This document shows positions 46,016 through 57,419 of a stretch of DNA of 64,000 bases, one piece after another. Positions within the stretch are counted from its first letter, which is position 1. Every line of letters starts with the position of its first letter. Position numbers and translations under genes: made by a program. This stretch comes from Plazaster borealis (Eukaryota; Echinodermata; Asteroidea; Forcipulatida; Labidiasteridae): positions 5,004,721-5,068,720 of the forward strand of contig CM037457.1 of NCBI GenBank assembly GCA_021014325.1, given 5' to 3'. The notes beneath the pieces are model-generated. The model saw only the letters and a list, made by a program, of their open reading frames with translations, made no database searches and was not told the DNA's origin.

Positions 46016-46500
46016 TAAAACCAACAACAACAGCAGCAGCAGCAACAACAATCAAAACAACAACAAATCAACAACAAATCAACGACAACAGCAGCAACGA
46101 CATAACAACAACAACAGCAAAACAACAACAACAACAACAGCAACAACAACAACAACAGCAACAACAACGGCAACAAAAGTAACAGCAACAACAACAAAAC
46201 AACAACAGCAACAACAGAACAACAGCAACAACAACAGCAACAACAACAAAACAACAACAGAACAACAACAACATCAACAACAAAACAACAACAGCAACAG
46301 CAACAACAACCAAAACAACAACAAATCAACAACAGAGCAACAACAGCAACAACCAAAACAACAACAAATCAACAACAGATCAAAAACAGAACAACAACAG
46401 CAACAGCCCAAAACACTACAAATTAACAACAAACAACAACAGTAGCAACAACAACAACCAAGCAACAACAACAACAACAACAACAGCCAAACAAACAAAA
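46016..46500 (+). repeat. CAA/CAG trinucleotide repeat
   Basis: Nearly pure CAACAACAG-type sequence with occasional AAAC and AATC interruptions. It produces long glutamine or leucine/cysteine/valine frames depending on strand. No start or splice context argues for translation. Confidence 0.95.
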
Positions 46501-47332
46501 CAGTGATGCATTGTTTCACAACTCCAACTTTAATTCGAGACAAAAAGACACTCACTGCCAGACACTGATGGGTTGTTTTATTACACAGATTAATGCAACC
46601 CGACTTCTTGTTGGAATCTTCCTTCCGATTCTCGAAATATATGTCAAGGCCAAGAGAATAAAACATCGAATCCGTTACGCTGTGGATTACCGTTTTACTG
46701 CACGACCCATCAACCATTTCGACAGGGGAAACAAAATGTAGGTTACACTGTAAGATCCTATGAGAAAGGCAATGTCGTCGTCGTCATAGCCCGTAATATT
46801 CAAAGGACGTCTCCAAGGTCAGGTTTAGTTTTTGTGATGCGCTCGATTTCCATTAGATAGAGTCCTTATGATTCTGGAAAGAAAATTACAAGTCTCTAAC
46901 CTCACGTTAAAACGGTCATAAAATGCCATTGTACTTGATACTCTTTCAGAGCGAAACTTGAAAACGTTACGTCATTAGATTCCAATGGGTTTTGTTCTTT
47001 CCAAGGAAATTTGTTTTACTCAGTCAAAAGGTCAAATTCAACGCTGTTTCGATTGATTATCGATGGAAAGTTAGGAATGAACTCGCAATTTCCCGTACAA
47101 AAATGTAAAGACCCTTGTGTTTGAAATGTGGCGTCGTTTGGATGTTTTTGGATTTGATGAAATTCGCACTTGAAGGGTATCAAATAGAATGGAAAAGTGC
47201 CTATTACACTGTTTTAATGTGAAGTTAGAGGCTCGCAATTTCCTTTCCACTTTCACAAGGACTCTCTATCTATTGGGGAATGAGTGCATTACAAAACTGA
47301 ATATGACTTGGAGATCCTCTTACGTGATACCT
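46501..47332. other. Unique, nothing recognised
   Basis: No repeat or exon is identified. Confidence 0.5.
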
Positions 47333-47725
47333 TAAAGGTATAGTGTGCATGGTTGATAATGATCTGAAAATAAATGAAGATTTATCAGTACGGAAGCTTC
47401 TGGTGCGGGAGAAGTGCCTCCCAACATTCATAATACATCCCTATTTAGTTTAGCAGATCCAAATCGGAACTTCATATCGTATCAGCATAATTTGTCGGGA
47501 CTGCTGAGAATATTCTGTGTCTGTAAAGCTGTCTGAAGTGGCGAAACACTCAAATCTGTTTTCGATTTGCCGGAATCGAGATAAACACAGAGTCACGAGC
47601 GTGCAGAAAAAACCCTTACAAAAATATCGACATTTTTATACAGTGTTTGGTGAACACGTGATTTGATGGCATTTTCACAGGTCGGTTGCGGTACTGTGGT
47701 TTTTTATGTGCCGTTTGTTTAAACA
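47333..47725 (+). mobile_element. TTAA family J element with left terminus
   Basis: It begins TTAAAGGTATAGTGTGCATGG, TTGATAATGATCTGAAAATAAATG, homologous to the family A left arm (TTTGGTAATGACTCTGAAAATTAATGG). The core hairpin is TTTTCGATTTGCCGGAATCGAG near 47559; the TTTTCACAGGTCGGTTG block near 47672. The right terminus is not found. This copy ties J to the TTAA group. Confidence 0.6.
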
Positions 47726-47744
47726 GGGTTGCTGTCTCAATAAA

Positions 47745-47895
47745 TAAGTGTAGGATTTGAAACTTTGCATGGTGGAGGTATAACTAAGAGAGGTTTGCGG
47801 TAACACCATGTGAATATCTCTTTTGAGTAGAGTTGGTTCTGAACAGAACCGGTGGTTAACGACTCAACATTTCGATCAGTATGCTCTGATCGTCT
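47745..47895 (-). mobile_element. Penelope-like 3' end with two hairpins
   Basis: On the minus strand: TTGAAGACGATCAGAGCATA, CTGATCGAAATGTTGAGTCG, then hairpin GGTTCTGTTCAGAACC, CTCAAAAGAGATATTCACATGG, TGTTACCGCAAACC and CATGCAAAGTTTCAAATCCTA. The block order equals 18757-18872. The first hairpin (CGATCAG / CTGATCG) is perfect. Confidence 0.6.
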
Positions 47896-48382
47896 TCAAT
47901 AAAGAAACTGCGTTCCTTGAGGACGATGTTGAAAAGTTTAAGAAAAGGGAGCAATCGGGTTTTTTTGGGGTAAATCAGTATATAAGTATAGCCTACAGGA
48001 AACGGCTATTTATTCAGATAAACATTAAACATATCTGAACGTATCTTGAACAGTCCGTCGTTAAATTTAATACATAAATCAGCAATAATTCACCAACATA
48101 GTTTCGAAAACCAATCTTTAGACTTCGTTATGTCAAAGCTTCTTTGGTTAAGAAATAAAACCGCTGTTAAAATGTCAAAACTTCGCTAAAAAGAGTCCTC
48201 GATCCTCTCCAATTCCTTCGATATAGTTTCTTCTCCCTGTCAGCTCCATTGTCCTTTTCAGCTCTTTTATTTTGGTCAAAGTTTTTGCATGAGCTATGCA
48301 TGTATCTATACCTGATCTGCCCCACTTTTTTACCAATCAGTTCCCCTTGTTTTGCTGTATTATGTCCAAGGTTGTTTCCTAC
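47896..48382. other. Unique; may include older Penelope-like sequence
   Basis: This lies 5' of the 3'-end motif on the minus strand. No GIY-YIG or reverse-transcriptase motif is seen. Confidence 0.4.
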
Positions 48383-48758
48383 TTAAAGGCACTGAACACG
48401 TTTGGAAATTGTCAAAGACCAGTGTTCTCATTTGGTGTATCCCAACATTATGCGTAAAACAACAAGCCTGTGAAAATTTGGGCTCAATTGGTCATCGAAG
48501 TTGCAAGAAAATTATGAAAAAGAAAAAACACCCTTGTTGTACAATGTGTGCTTTCAGATAGGAATAAAAACTTCTTGCAAGAAGTTTGTTTATTATTTTA
48601 GTGAGAAATTACCTCTTTCTCAAAAACTACGTTACTTCAGAGGGAGTCGTTTCCTACAATGTTTTATACTATCAACAGCTCTCCGTTGCTTGTTACCAAG
48701 TAAGTTTTTATGCTAATATTTGTTTTGAGTCATTACCAAACGTGTACGATACCTTTAA
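48383..48758 (+). mobile_element. TTAA family B MITE, full length
   Basis: TTAAAGGCACTGAACACG left, CGTGTACGATACCTTTAA right. The central palindrome is ACTTCTTGCAAGAAGT near 48570. Confidence 0.9.
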
Positions 48759-48925
48759 TGGACCAGCCCTCGTACTTAGTACCTTCTCCCTGTTTCTCAT
48801 TTACGAAAGACCCCGGGTCTGGACCGTATGCTAAGGCCACGCTAATTGTTATGTTGCCATTTTCGTGCATTCACAAATTAGTGTCGAATGTGAGTCCTTT
48901 TGTTGCAAGGTTATACTTCTGTTGT

Positions 48926-49325
48926 TTAAAGGGACTGTATACGTTTGGTAATTGGAACCCACTGTTTATTTCAATTCTATATATATAGTTGTAGAAATAT
49001 ACCATAAAACCAACCTGTGAAAATTTCATTTCAAAACGTGGTAGCGTCTTCGGAATATTGCCGAAACTCTGGAGCGGTTATGTCCACGCCGGAAGAATAA
49101 TCTGCAATTGGAATACACAATCTGAGAAACGTTACTGCAGTAACGCTCCTCAGATTCAAATTTTGGGGGATAAAAAGTGATATCTGTTTCCATAACCTCA
49201 GTACTTCGAAGTGAACATTTTCTCAAAATGCATTATACTATCCAAAGCTGCTGTACTTCTTACCAAGTAAGTTTTAATTGCCATTAGTTTTCAGAGTCTT
49301 TACCAAACGTACACAGACCCTTTAA
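48926..49325 (+). mobile_element. TTAA family A MITE, full length
   Basis: TTAAAGGGACTGTATACG left, CGTACACAGACCCTTTAA right. The central palindrome GAAACGTTACTGCAGTAACG is near 49125-49144. Confidence 0.9.
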
Positions 49326-50144
49326 CAACTAATACTTTGAGTATGAAAGACAATTGAATTTAGAAATGCAAATTTTTTAAATTAGTTATGCAGACATTTA
49401 TGTGAAAACAAGATGTGTTTGTCATGGTTTTTTTTAATCATGGTGTCCGATTAGAAATTTGCCCTAAGGTGGTTTTGTTCCATGCCATTGACATTTTCAT
49501 GTCCTCATTGCTAGCCCTGCAACAGAACATTCTTCAGAACAGTCATGACATATACAGGGGGCATTATTAAAATTTTGACCTTTTTTGGCATGTCAGCCAT
49601 CGTTACGTACAGATTTGAGCATCATGACAGGAAACGCCTCAGGTCTATCTGTTTTCCCTCTCTCTCTCAATTTTGTTATTGTGATCATCAAGTTTCTCTA
49701 TGTTTGTAAAAGTATAATTTCCTATGAAAAAGTACAACCGTTTGTTGTAAATGAAAACTCCAGCTTTAATATCTCCGTTTAAATATAATTAGTTCTCACG
49801 TTTTTGTATAATCCAAATCATGCGAACCTCAATTGATATTAAGTATTCATGAAAAAGGGGAACAGGTTTGACATTTTATAGTCTTCGAAAAAACAAACAA
49901 ACACCCCAACAAACAAACAAAAACAAATCTCAGATGATGTCTCGTCCCTTTAAGGAGACGGTGCAATCGACTGTCATCATTTGATACTGTTAGATCACCC
50001 GTGTGAAGAAACAAATCTAAGAGCAAAGGTAAATCTTAATAGACGTCGCCTCAAGCATCCACATTATTAAGAAAAGTTTCACATACACGCTCTTATACTC
50101 GCTACAGGAGGCGTTTAAAGTTACTGTATTAATATTTGACATTT
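49326..50144. other. Unique, nothing recognised
   Basis: An AAACAAACAAACACC run lies near 49890. No gene. Confidence 0.5.
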
Positions 50145-50459
50145 TGCTGTGTGAGTGGCGAATGCATGTCATTAAAATGTCATCGTTGGGTCTGAAATTC
50201 TCCTTCAAACGTTTTGGTACAAAAGTAACTTTCTTAGATTCAGGTACATTCTGCTGTGTGAGTGGCATGTGCATGTCATTAAAATGTCATCGTTGGGTCT
50301 GAAATTCTCCTTCAAACGTTTTGATACAAAGTAACTTTTTTAGATTCAGGTACATTTTGCTGTGTGAGTGGCGAATGCATGTCATTAAAATGTCATCGTT
50401 GGGTCTGAAATTCTCCTTCAAACGTTTTGATACAAAGTAACTTTCTTAGATTCAGGTAT
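50145..50459. repeat. Three-copy tandem repeat, 106/107 bp
   Basis: TGCTGTGTGAGTGGCGAATG, CATGTCATTAAAATGTCATC, GTTGGGTCTGAAATTCTCC and TAGATTCAGGTA recur at 50145, 50252 and 50358 with few substitutions. On the minus strand a unit reads SKKVTFVPKRLKENFRPNDD, but 106-107 bp does not preserve frame across units. Confidence 0.9.
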
Positions 50460-50594
50460 GTGTTTGGGAGAATTTTGATGTTTATTTCAATGCCCCCTTT
50501 TTGTCACAAAACCTCACCATCGAGGGGAGAAAGATAACAGTATTAATACAGGGGTGTAGAGAACAACCCTCTTAACTGTACAGCGCCCCACTCT

Positions 50595-50805
50595 ACACAA
50601 ATCCAGGGTCAGATTTGACCTGGATTCCGGTTGTCATGGGGCCTGACTCCATAATCTGGGTCGGCTGATCCGGAAATCGGTTAAGAAATGGGATTTTATC
50701 TCGGATTCTGTCTCAGTTTTACAGATTTTTGACACAGATTCCGGGTCATACTATCTTCATTAATGGGTCAGGCCCCACGGGACCCGGATCCAGACCAATT
50801 CTGAA
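50595..50805. mobile_element. E-family palindromic MITE, diverged
   Basis: CAGGGTCAGATTTGACCTGG, GGGGCCTGACTCC, TATCTCGGATTCTGTCTCAG and GGGTCAGGCCCCACGGGACC follow the E order. The outermost TGCACTCT ends are not clear. Confidence 0.65.
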
Positions 50806-50841
50806 GGTTGAATGTGTAAATTCAGGGATTTTGATGACAGT

Positions 50842-51211
50842 TTAAAGGCACTGAACACGTTTGGTAATTGTCAAAGACCAGTGTTCTCACTTGGTGTATC
50901 CCAACATATGCATACAATAACAAGCCTGTGAAAATTTGGGCTCAATTGGTCATCGAAGTTGCAAGAAAATGATGAAAGAAAAACACCCTTGTTGTTCAAG
51001 TTTGTGTGCTTTCAGATAGGAATAAAAACTTCTTGCAAGAAGTTTTTATTATTTTAGTGAGAAATTACCCTCTCAAAAACTACGTTACTTCAGAGGGAGT
51101 CGTTTCCTACAATGTTTTATACTATCAACAGCTCTCCGTTGCTTGTTACCAAGTAAGTTTTTATGCTAATATTTGTTTTGAGTCATTACCAAACGTGTAC
51201 GATACCTTTAA
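50842..51211 (+). mobile_element. TTAA family B MITE, full length
   Basis: TTAAAGGCACTGAACACG left, CGTGTACGATACCTTTAA right. The central palindrome is ACTTCTTGCAAGAAGT near 51029. It is very close to the copy at 48383. Confidence 0.9.
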
Positions 51212-52865
51212 AAATAACTTAATAATTAAGATATTACGCAAGCTCTGAATATTCCGGTAAATATTACTGAAAAATGCGAATGTTGACAGTTGTGACTATA
51301 CGCACACAGATGGGTGACAGAGAAAGAAAAAAACACAATCTGCGTATTGACTTTTTGTAAGGATTTTCAATTTTGTATATCATCACACCCTGTAGTTTGT
51401 TTGTTTGTTTGTTGGGGTGTTTGTTTGTTTGTTTGATTTTTTGGGGGTTGTTTTGTTGGATAGTTATCAGTATGCAATTCGAATTTGTTCATCTTATGAT
51501 ATAAATTTCCGGTTGTTGCTGCCCCTTGTAGAATCACTTCTGTCTGAGAAAATGTATAATGAATTGAAAATCCCCGTGATAGATTGACCATCCAGCCTGA
51601 CGATTGTCCGTTCGCATGCAAATAAATCCCCAGCCTATTGCCCTCGCAACAAAACCCCACTGACGTCTATCGTGATGTGATTGTTGACTGTGGACTGCTG
51701 AAACGTTTACTCGGCAGCGAATCGGAAAGCACAGAAGCATAAACTACGAAAGCACCTGCTATAGCGGATATTTCAAATTAGTAACACTGTATTTCACCGG
51801 ATGATCATGTATTCAGCAACGCGACTGAACGGTGGTGGTGAAACATTTGGGTTTGGGAAATGAATAAATCATTTTAAGTTTTTAGATCCCAAGGAGAAAA
51901 CTGAAAAACAAAAACCTTTTATGGGTCCTTGCGTTTTAAAAAAGAAAATAATACGCGGTTCTAGCCCACATCTTTAGTAGCTATATAGATCAAGGTGTTT
52001 TACAACATTATTATCCCTGTTCATCAGGCGTACTTAGACCATTTCTCAAACTTGATCAACTCCCTGGGGAGCATACAACCCAAGCTGCTTAAATTATGTC
52101 CCTTGGTCATCTTTGCCATGGTTCCCTGTATACACAACTGTAAGGGCAGTTCTAATTGTCAGTACTTAATGAGGGACCAGACTATATTGGTCGTGTTTCC
52201 TATTTACACTTGTATTTATAACTATGTCATTTTATCTCACTGGGGCCAGACTGTTTCCCCTTCAAGCCTCGACTCGGGGAGACTGGTTATGTATGGGAGA
52301 AAGGGGCTGCACCGTGCAGTGGTATGAACACTTTACTTTGTTATGTTTGAATGGATTAAGAGGGAAAATCACAAATGGGATTGGAAAGAAATTTACTCCA
52401 AAAAACAATACCATCATTTAATGAACTAGACATAATGGCTTTTACAGACGACCCAACCCTTCAAATTCCAACTGCATGTTCTGTTTGATTCTGCTGGGCT
52501 GAGGACTGCACTTGTAAACTGATCACGCTTTTCATGGGATCAGGCATTATAATAATACTGTTACCCAAAAGTCCAACAGTTTGGCTGTTGAGTTCCAATG
52601 GTGTTAGATTTTGTACAGAGTGACGAAGGATCCTATAGAGTAAATGACTCTCGAGTTTCAGTGCGAATGTTAATACTGAATTGTGTTACCGTATATACTT
52701 TCAATTTATTCGTCATTGTAATTCCCTTCGCGAGAACGTTGATGGGATAACCAGTGGTGTACCATAGCCTGTCTGTGAAGCGGAGTTAGTACATACAAAA
52801 AATTGTTGAATTGCTGGTATAGTGTCCTCTTGGATTTTCTTTTGGCCACTTATCAGGTTGTCATC
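51212..52865. other. Unique 1.6 kb, nothing certain
   Basis: A GTTTGTTTGTTTG run lies near 51395-51435. GGGGCCAGACTGTTTCCCCTTC near 52242 resembles part of the R family. Open frames have no domain. Confidence 0.4.
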
Positions 52866-53010
52866 ATGTCAGTAGTCGTATTCCCTGTGTACAGTCCCGA
52901 GCCCGATCCTGGTTTCTAATTCTATCCAGAGGGGCCAGACTATCTTTTTCTTCCCAGCCTCGATTTGGTTTACATTGATATGAATGGGAGGGAATACAGA
53001 TGGCTACTCT
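52866..53010. mobile_element. R-family remnant
   Basis: GGGGCCAGACTATCTTTTTC, CCCAGCCTCGATTTGG, CATTGATATGAATGGGAGG and AGATGGCTACTCTATAG match the R core. The termini have decayed. Confidence 0.5.
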
Positions 53011-53016
53011 ATAGCA

Positions 53017-53213
53017 GAGCTGCCAACTCTCCCTGATTCTACAGAAAGTTCCCTGAATATAAACCAATTATGTCCGTGTTCTGATGAACAAATTTGAAAA
53101 ATCTCCCTGATTATGGAAACTTCGCCGCTATTATACTGAATGCAATTCTAGATATCTCTCTGATTGATGAATACAATCTCCCGGTTGCAAGCTGCACATG
53201 TTGGCAGCTCTGG
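53017..53213. mobile_element. T-family element, both ends present
   Basis: It starts AGAGCTGCCAACTCTCCCTG and ends ACATGTTGGCAGCTCTGG, an inverted terminus of about 13 bp. The inside has repeated CTCCCTGAT words. The copy at 4481 matches its 3' two thirds. Confidence 0.75.
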
Positions 53214-53257
53214 GATAAGCCATCGGAAATGTCATCTGGCTCTAGGACCCTTTCATC

Positions 53258-53390
53258 CCTGGACCCGATTTCATGGCTCTGCTGACCACAGAATTATGTG
53301 CTTATCGGTAGCCTGTAAAGCTTTTGAGTCTATGTAGCCCGTAGAGTAAAGAATTCCGCGGTGAGCCTATATCTTCATGCCGTCTGTGTA
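53258..53390 (+). mobile_element. G-family partial
   Basis: GGACCCGATTTCATGGCTCTGC and GACCACAGAATTATGTGCTTA resemble the left arm of 16272-16520. The right arm is not found. Confidence 0.45.
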
Positions 53391-53763
53391 CTTTAAAGTC
53401 CATATATGACAATAATTATGTGAACTTCGTAAAATTGGTTCAGCATATTTTAATGAAGCTCTTGATTAAGTGAGTTTATTGTTGCTGATCCCAACAATTT
53501 TTGATATGGCAAAGATCAACGTCAATTCTGTTATAAAAACATTTAACTGTGGTGTTACTGTTGGGGGGTTTTTGTTCTAGTTTTTAACCGTTTAATATTG
53601 TTTTAATAATATGCAAATAATAATATTGACCTTAAAATAGCGCTGAGCCGACGGTGTCACGTTGTTTAAAGAGTGTTATTGAGTTTTACCAGGGTATTTC
53701 CGAGCAGTTTGTTTTGTATAGGAAATCTAGCATTTTTTAACGAAATATTCATACAAAGTCTTG
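53391..53763. other. Unique spacer
   Basis: Nothing recognised. Confidence 0.5.
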
Positions 53764-54138
53764 TTAAAGGTACTGAACACGTTTGGTAATTGTCAAAGAC
53801 CAGTATTCTCACTTGGTGTATCCCAACATATGCATAAAATAACAAGCCTGTGAAAATTTGGGCTCAATTGGTCATTGAAGTTGCAAAAAAATGATGAAAG
53901 AAAAAACACCCTTGTTGTACAAATTTGTGTGCTTTCAGATAGGAATAAAAGGCTTCTTGCAAAAAGTTTTTATTATTTTAGTGAGAAATTACCTCTTTCT
54001 CAAAAACTACGTTACTTCAGAGGAAGTCGTTTCACACAATGTTTTATACTATCAACAGCTCTCCGTTGCTCGTTACCAAGTAAGTTTTTATGCTAATATA
54101 TATTTTGAGTCATTACCAAACGTGTACACTGCCTTTAA
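53764..54138 (+). mobile_element. TTAA family B MITE, full length
   Basis: TTAAAGGTACTGAACACG left, CGTGTACACTGCCTTTAA right. The central region is GGCTTCTTGCAAAAAGTTTT near 53951, so its palindrome has lost symmetry, as in the copy at 33540. Confidence 0.9.
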
Positions 54139-54581
54139 AGCAGTATCTGAATAATATGAGAAGTTCCCCCCGAAAAATATACAAAATTTCCAAAACTAAG
54201 ATTTCGGGTATTTTGTTCTTCTTTTGTTTGTGATCTTGCCACTGTACCCATGATATCAGAAGTAACGTCTGTGACATTTGCATTTTCACACCTACACACA
54301 ACAGCTGCGACCGGTGGCTCTCCCCGTCATCTTGACAAATGGGTACCGATAATACAAACTCTATTAGGCACGACGTGATCTGAAATAAATACTACTCGGC
54401 TTGCAAGAGAGACGGCTGATGTTTCAGTCAGAGAGCAGATGTGGCGTTTTTAATTAGGTCATGTTTTGGTCGATTTGATTTGAAAGGTTTATTGATCATC
54501 ACTGTACTATAACATTGTCCACCCATGTCTGGATTGGCCTATGTAGAACACTTTTATGTATCTGCGTTATCTATTTTCAAC
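54139..54581. other. Unique, nothing recognised
   Basis: No repeat or exon is identified. Confidence 0.5.
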
Positions 54582-54660
54582 TTGGCCCAATTTCTTATTT
54601 ATAGAGTTGCTAATAAGCAGATAAAAGTGCTTGACAACTTTCTGCTAAGCAAAAACAATT
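54582..54660 (+). mobile_element. F-family left arm only
   Basis: TTGGCCCAATTTCTTATTTATAGAG, GCTAATAAGCAG and TTTCTGCTAAGCAAAA match the F left arm. The rest is missing. Confidence 0.55.
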
Positions 54661-54672
54661 ATGTTTAAAGAC

Positions 54673-54940
54673 AAGATTCAAGTTCTGATGGCTGAGTGAT
54701 TGGAGTGTGGGTTCGAATCCCGGTCATGACGCGTGTGTTGTTGGGCAAGACACTTGCTTACTCGTCACCCGTGAGTAAACGGGTACCTGCGAGGGTAGAG
54801 ATTGTTGATGTGAATGAATAGCAACCTGTGTGCCCTTTTCGGCTGCCGGTGCTGCATACTCCCAAGGAGTTGAGATGGTTTCATGGATATTTCAAGGATC
54901 AATGAACAGGGGTGGTAATGTTTGAATACAGATGGGTTTC
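54673..54940 (+). mobile_element. SINE with truncated head
   Basis: The A box is lost, but GGTTCGAATCCCGGTCATGAC, TTGGGCAAGACACTTGC, CCCGTGAGTAAACGGGTACC, GGCTGCCGGTGCTGCATACTCCC and GGAGTTGAGATGGTTTCATGG follow in order. Its 3' part is repeated, inverted, at 56100-56290. Confidence 0.65.
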
Positions 54941-55025
54941 AAAGCACCTAACAATTGACTATCATTGGACTCGAAGACCCTACAAGTCGTTGTTGCTTAT
55001 TTTGATTTGCCCCAATCGAAATAAG
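54808..55025 (+). repeat. Left arm of inverted duplication (SINE tail + J)
   Basis: Matches the reverse complement of 56058-56280 at high identity, including GTGCTGCATA, ATACAGATGGGTTTCAAAGC, CTAACAATTGACTAT and GGACTCGAAGACCCTAC. Both arms share the same SINE-to-J junction, so this is one duplicated segment rather than two independent insertions. Confidence 0.8.
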
Positions 55026-55150
55026 CCCAAAATGAATCCCTTACAAAACATAACATCATATTTTTTATTATTATTTGTTTTTCTTCAAAAAACGTGACCG
55101 CGGCCTTTGATGACTTTTGTACAGGCTATGGTTGCAAGGTGTGTTTCTTG
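54950..55150 (+). mobile_element. TTAA family J element, left arm truncated by SINE
   Basis: CTCGAAGACCCTAC, core hairpin GCTTATTTTGATTTGCCCC / AATCGAAATAAGC near 54999-55030, AAACGTGACCGCGGCCTTTG and a TTTGTACAGGCTATGGTTG block. The outer left arm is replaced by SINE tail. Confidence 0.6.
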
Positions 55151-55204
55151 AAATTCCTGGGGATGTAAATAAAATTTACTCTTCCAAAAAACAAATATAA
55201 TATA

Positions 55205-55431
55205 CACTGCAAAAACTAGGGTGTTAAAGTTGACACCTTGGGTGTTGTCACATATGGATACCGAAGAGAGAATCAAAATTAACATCATAGGGTGTTAAAA
55301 TAACACCAATGTAATTGTTTTGGCAGAAATAAGTGTTATTTTAACACCATGGTGTGAATTTTGATATTTTTTTTGTATCTATATGTGACAACACCCGTGG
55401 TTTTAATTTTAACACCCCAGTTTTCGCAGTG
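55205..55431. mobile_element. C-family MITE, intact
   Basis: CACTGCAAAAACTAGGGTGT left; ACACCCCAGTTTTCGCAGTG right. The inner arms GTTGTCACATATGGATACC and TATCTATATGTGACAACACC are inverted. It sits between the arms of the inverted duplication. Confidence 0.85.
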
Positions 55432-55904
55432 TACCTTTAAAAAAACACCACCACAAACATTAAGGTTGTGATCAATGGAGCTAACGATTGAAACCGATTG
55501 TCAAGCAATTTACCCAATGTACTCTTCCAGTGACAGTTTTATCAATGGCAATGGAATGATCTGAGAATTGTAGTGGACATTTTCCCCCTCTATCACGTTA
55601 GCCTTTAAAGTCACGTCTAATAATGAAGTCACGTTCTTTAATGAAATATTGACTTTTCCGCGGGAAGCGTCGAGGGCAGTTTTGCGCGCACTGTTTAAAG
55701 TCAGCCCCCCAAGCCAAGGCACTTATATCCTCCCCCATAAAAACTATTTGATTTTTGCTTGACCTGTTAATCGCGTCTCCTTCAATGTGACAGTGATTAC
55801 TTTCCGTTGAGAGGACAGTCTGTCAGTGAAGACCCATCAATGTGATCGGAGCGTCTACGTCGAGTTCCCTTTTTGTGCCGGCTGCAATAAGGGACGCCGA
55901 GGCT
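55432..55904. other. Unique, nothing recognised
   Basis: No repeat or exon is identified. Confidence 0.5.
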
Positions 55905-56035
55905 CATTATACACGGCAAGGGGGTCAGGCTATAGTCTGCCCTCCAGCCTCGGTTTATGGTAATATTGATTTGAATGGGGGGGGGGTTAGATGGTTAGAT
56001 GGCTGCGACATGATACGGATTTATAGATGTGTGTT
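55905..56035. mobile_element. R-family remnant
   Basis: AGTCTGCCCTCCAGCCTCGG, ATTGATTTGAATGGGG and TAGATGGCTGCGACATGATA match the R core and right terminus. The left terminus has decayed. Confidence 0.5.
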
Positions 56036-56057
56036 AGTGATCCGTTGCTAATTCTAA

Positions 56058-56280
56058 CTGCGATTGGGGCAATCAAAATAAGCAACAGCGACGTAGGGTC
56101 TTCGAGTCCAATAATAGTCAATTGTTAGGCGCTTTGAAACCCATCTGTATTCAAATATTAGCACCCCTTCGTTGACCCTTAAACTTCCATGAAACCATTT
56201 CAACTCCTTTGGATTATGCAGCACCGGCAGCCAAAAGGGTGCACAGGTTGCTAATCATTCACATCACCATGTTCCATCCC
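56058..56280 (-). repeat. Right arm of inverted duplication (J half + SINE tail)
   Basis: Reverse complement of 54808-55025. The arm breaks at the centre of the J palindrome (CAATCAAAATAAGC side present, other side absent), which makes the hairpin centre a likely breakpoint. Confidence 0.8.
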
Positions 56281-56290
56281 CACCATGGTT

Positions 56291-56752
56291 GCTTGCTCAC
56301 CGACACCAGACTATAGGTCTTCACCTAGCCCTATATAATTATGACTCTTCCTCTGTGCTGTACAATACGAAACTTAAAGACCGTCAGGGCTAGTCTGCAC
56401 AACATGATACATAGCTCTATGGTACAACAACCATTCATTTAACTTTACTGACTCCAAACAGAGGCTGAACGGGACATGGCGTAGGGGGTGACATTGGGTT
56501 ATGAGGATTTTTGTCTCCAGATCTTGACTTCTGTTTCGGTTCCTATACTGTCAGCACGATCCTTCAATTATGTTAAATCTTCGGCAGATGCATAATCGAA
56601 AACAGCACCACAGCCGGCACATTATTGCTTTCCTTATTATCGTAAAAGCCCATTTGATTGAAGCGAGGCTTGGAGTGAGAATTTAGTATGGCCCTTTATT
56701 TTTACTTGATTGTATACTGTACTTGATAAGACGGGGGACTCGTCAGAGAAGA
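56291..56752. other. Unique, nothing recognised
   Basis: No repeat or exon is identified. Confidence 0.5.
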
Positions 56753-56950
56753 AGGCCCCAATTTCATAGAGCTGCTTAAGCAGAAAATATTGCTTAACAT
56801 TTTTTTCTGCTAAGCACAACTAAGCAGGATACAAGTTACATTGTGTACATGTAATGTAGTAGTTTAGCTGGTAACCGTATTCTGGTAAGCATGATTTTGT
56901 AGTGCTTAGCAACTTTTTATCATGCTTAAGCAGCACTATGAAATTTGGCC
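56753..56950. mobile_element. F-family MITE, near intact
   Basis: GGCCCCAATTTCATAGAGCT left, AGCACTATGAAATTTGGCC right. Core GCTAAGCACAACTAAGCAGG and GGTAACCGTATTCTGGTAAGC. Confidence 0.85.
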
Positions 56951-57419
56951 ATGGTGAGGCTACGCGGGTTGTCATTCACGCGCATTTCCTGATACATTAT
57001 AAATGCACGCGGTGACCCCTTTCCCCCGCTCCGTACGACGCGATCTACATCTTGACTCTTGGCCATCGTCCATTTAGCATCGATTTCTACCCCCATCTAA
57101 AATGTCAATACACACACACTGTACCAGACCATATCACAAGCACCGCAGTTCCCGTCTTGGAGTGTGTGAGGGGAAAATCTACTTATATTCTTTGGAGAAA
57201 AAAACTTGTGTGCGTATATTTTTCTGTGAATGGATGTAGAGAGAAGGACACACTTGAGGACATCTTAGATGCATCAGCGTGGGACTATAGTTCCCGTCTT
57301 GGGATGAAGGGGAAAGAAAGAGAGTCAACAGATATTCCTATGATTTGATTGACGAATTTTAAGAATGGTAGCGTGAGATGAAGTTGGGGCCGTGTAAGCC
57401 CTTAAAGATGCACCAGCCG
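56951..57419. other. Unique, nothing recognised
   Basis: No repeat or exon is identified. Confidence 0.45.

Noticed and set aside
45985..46717. Poly-leucine/cysteine/valine and poly-glutamine frames
   Set aside because: Produced by the CAA/CAG repeat; no start, signal or splice evidence.
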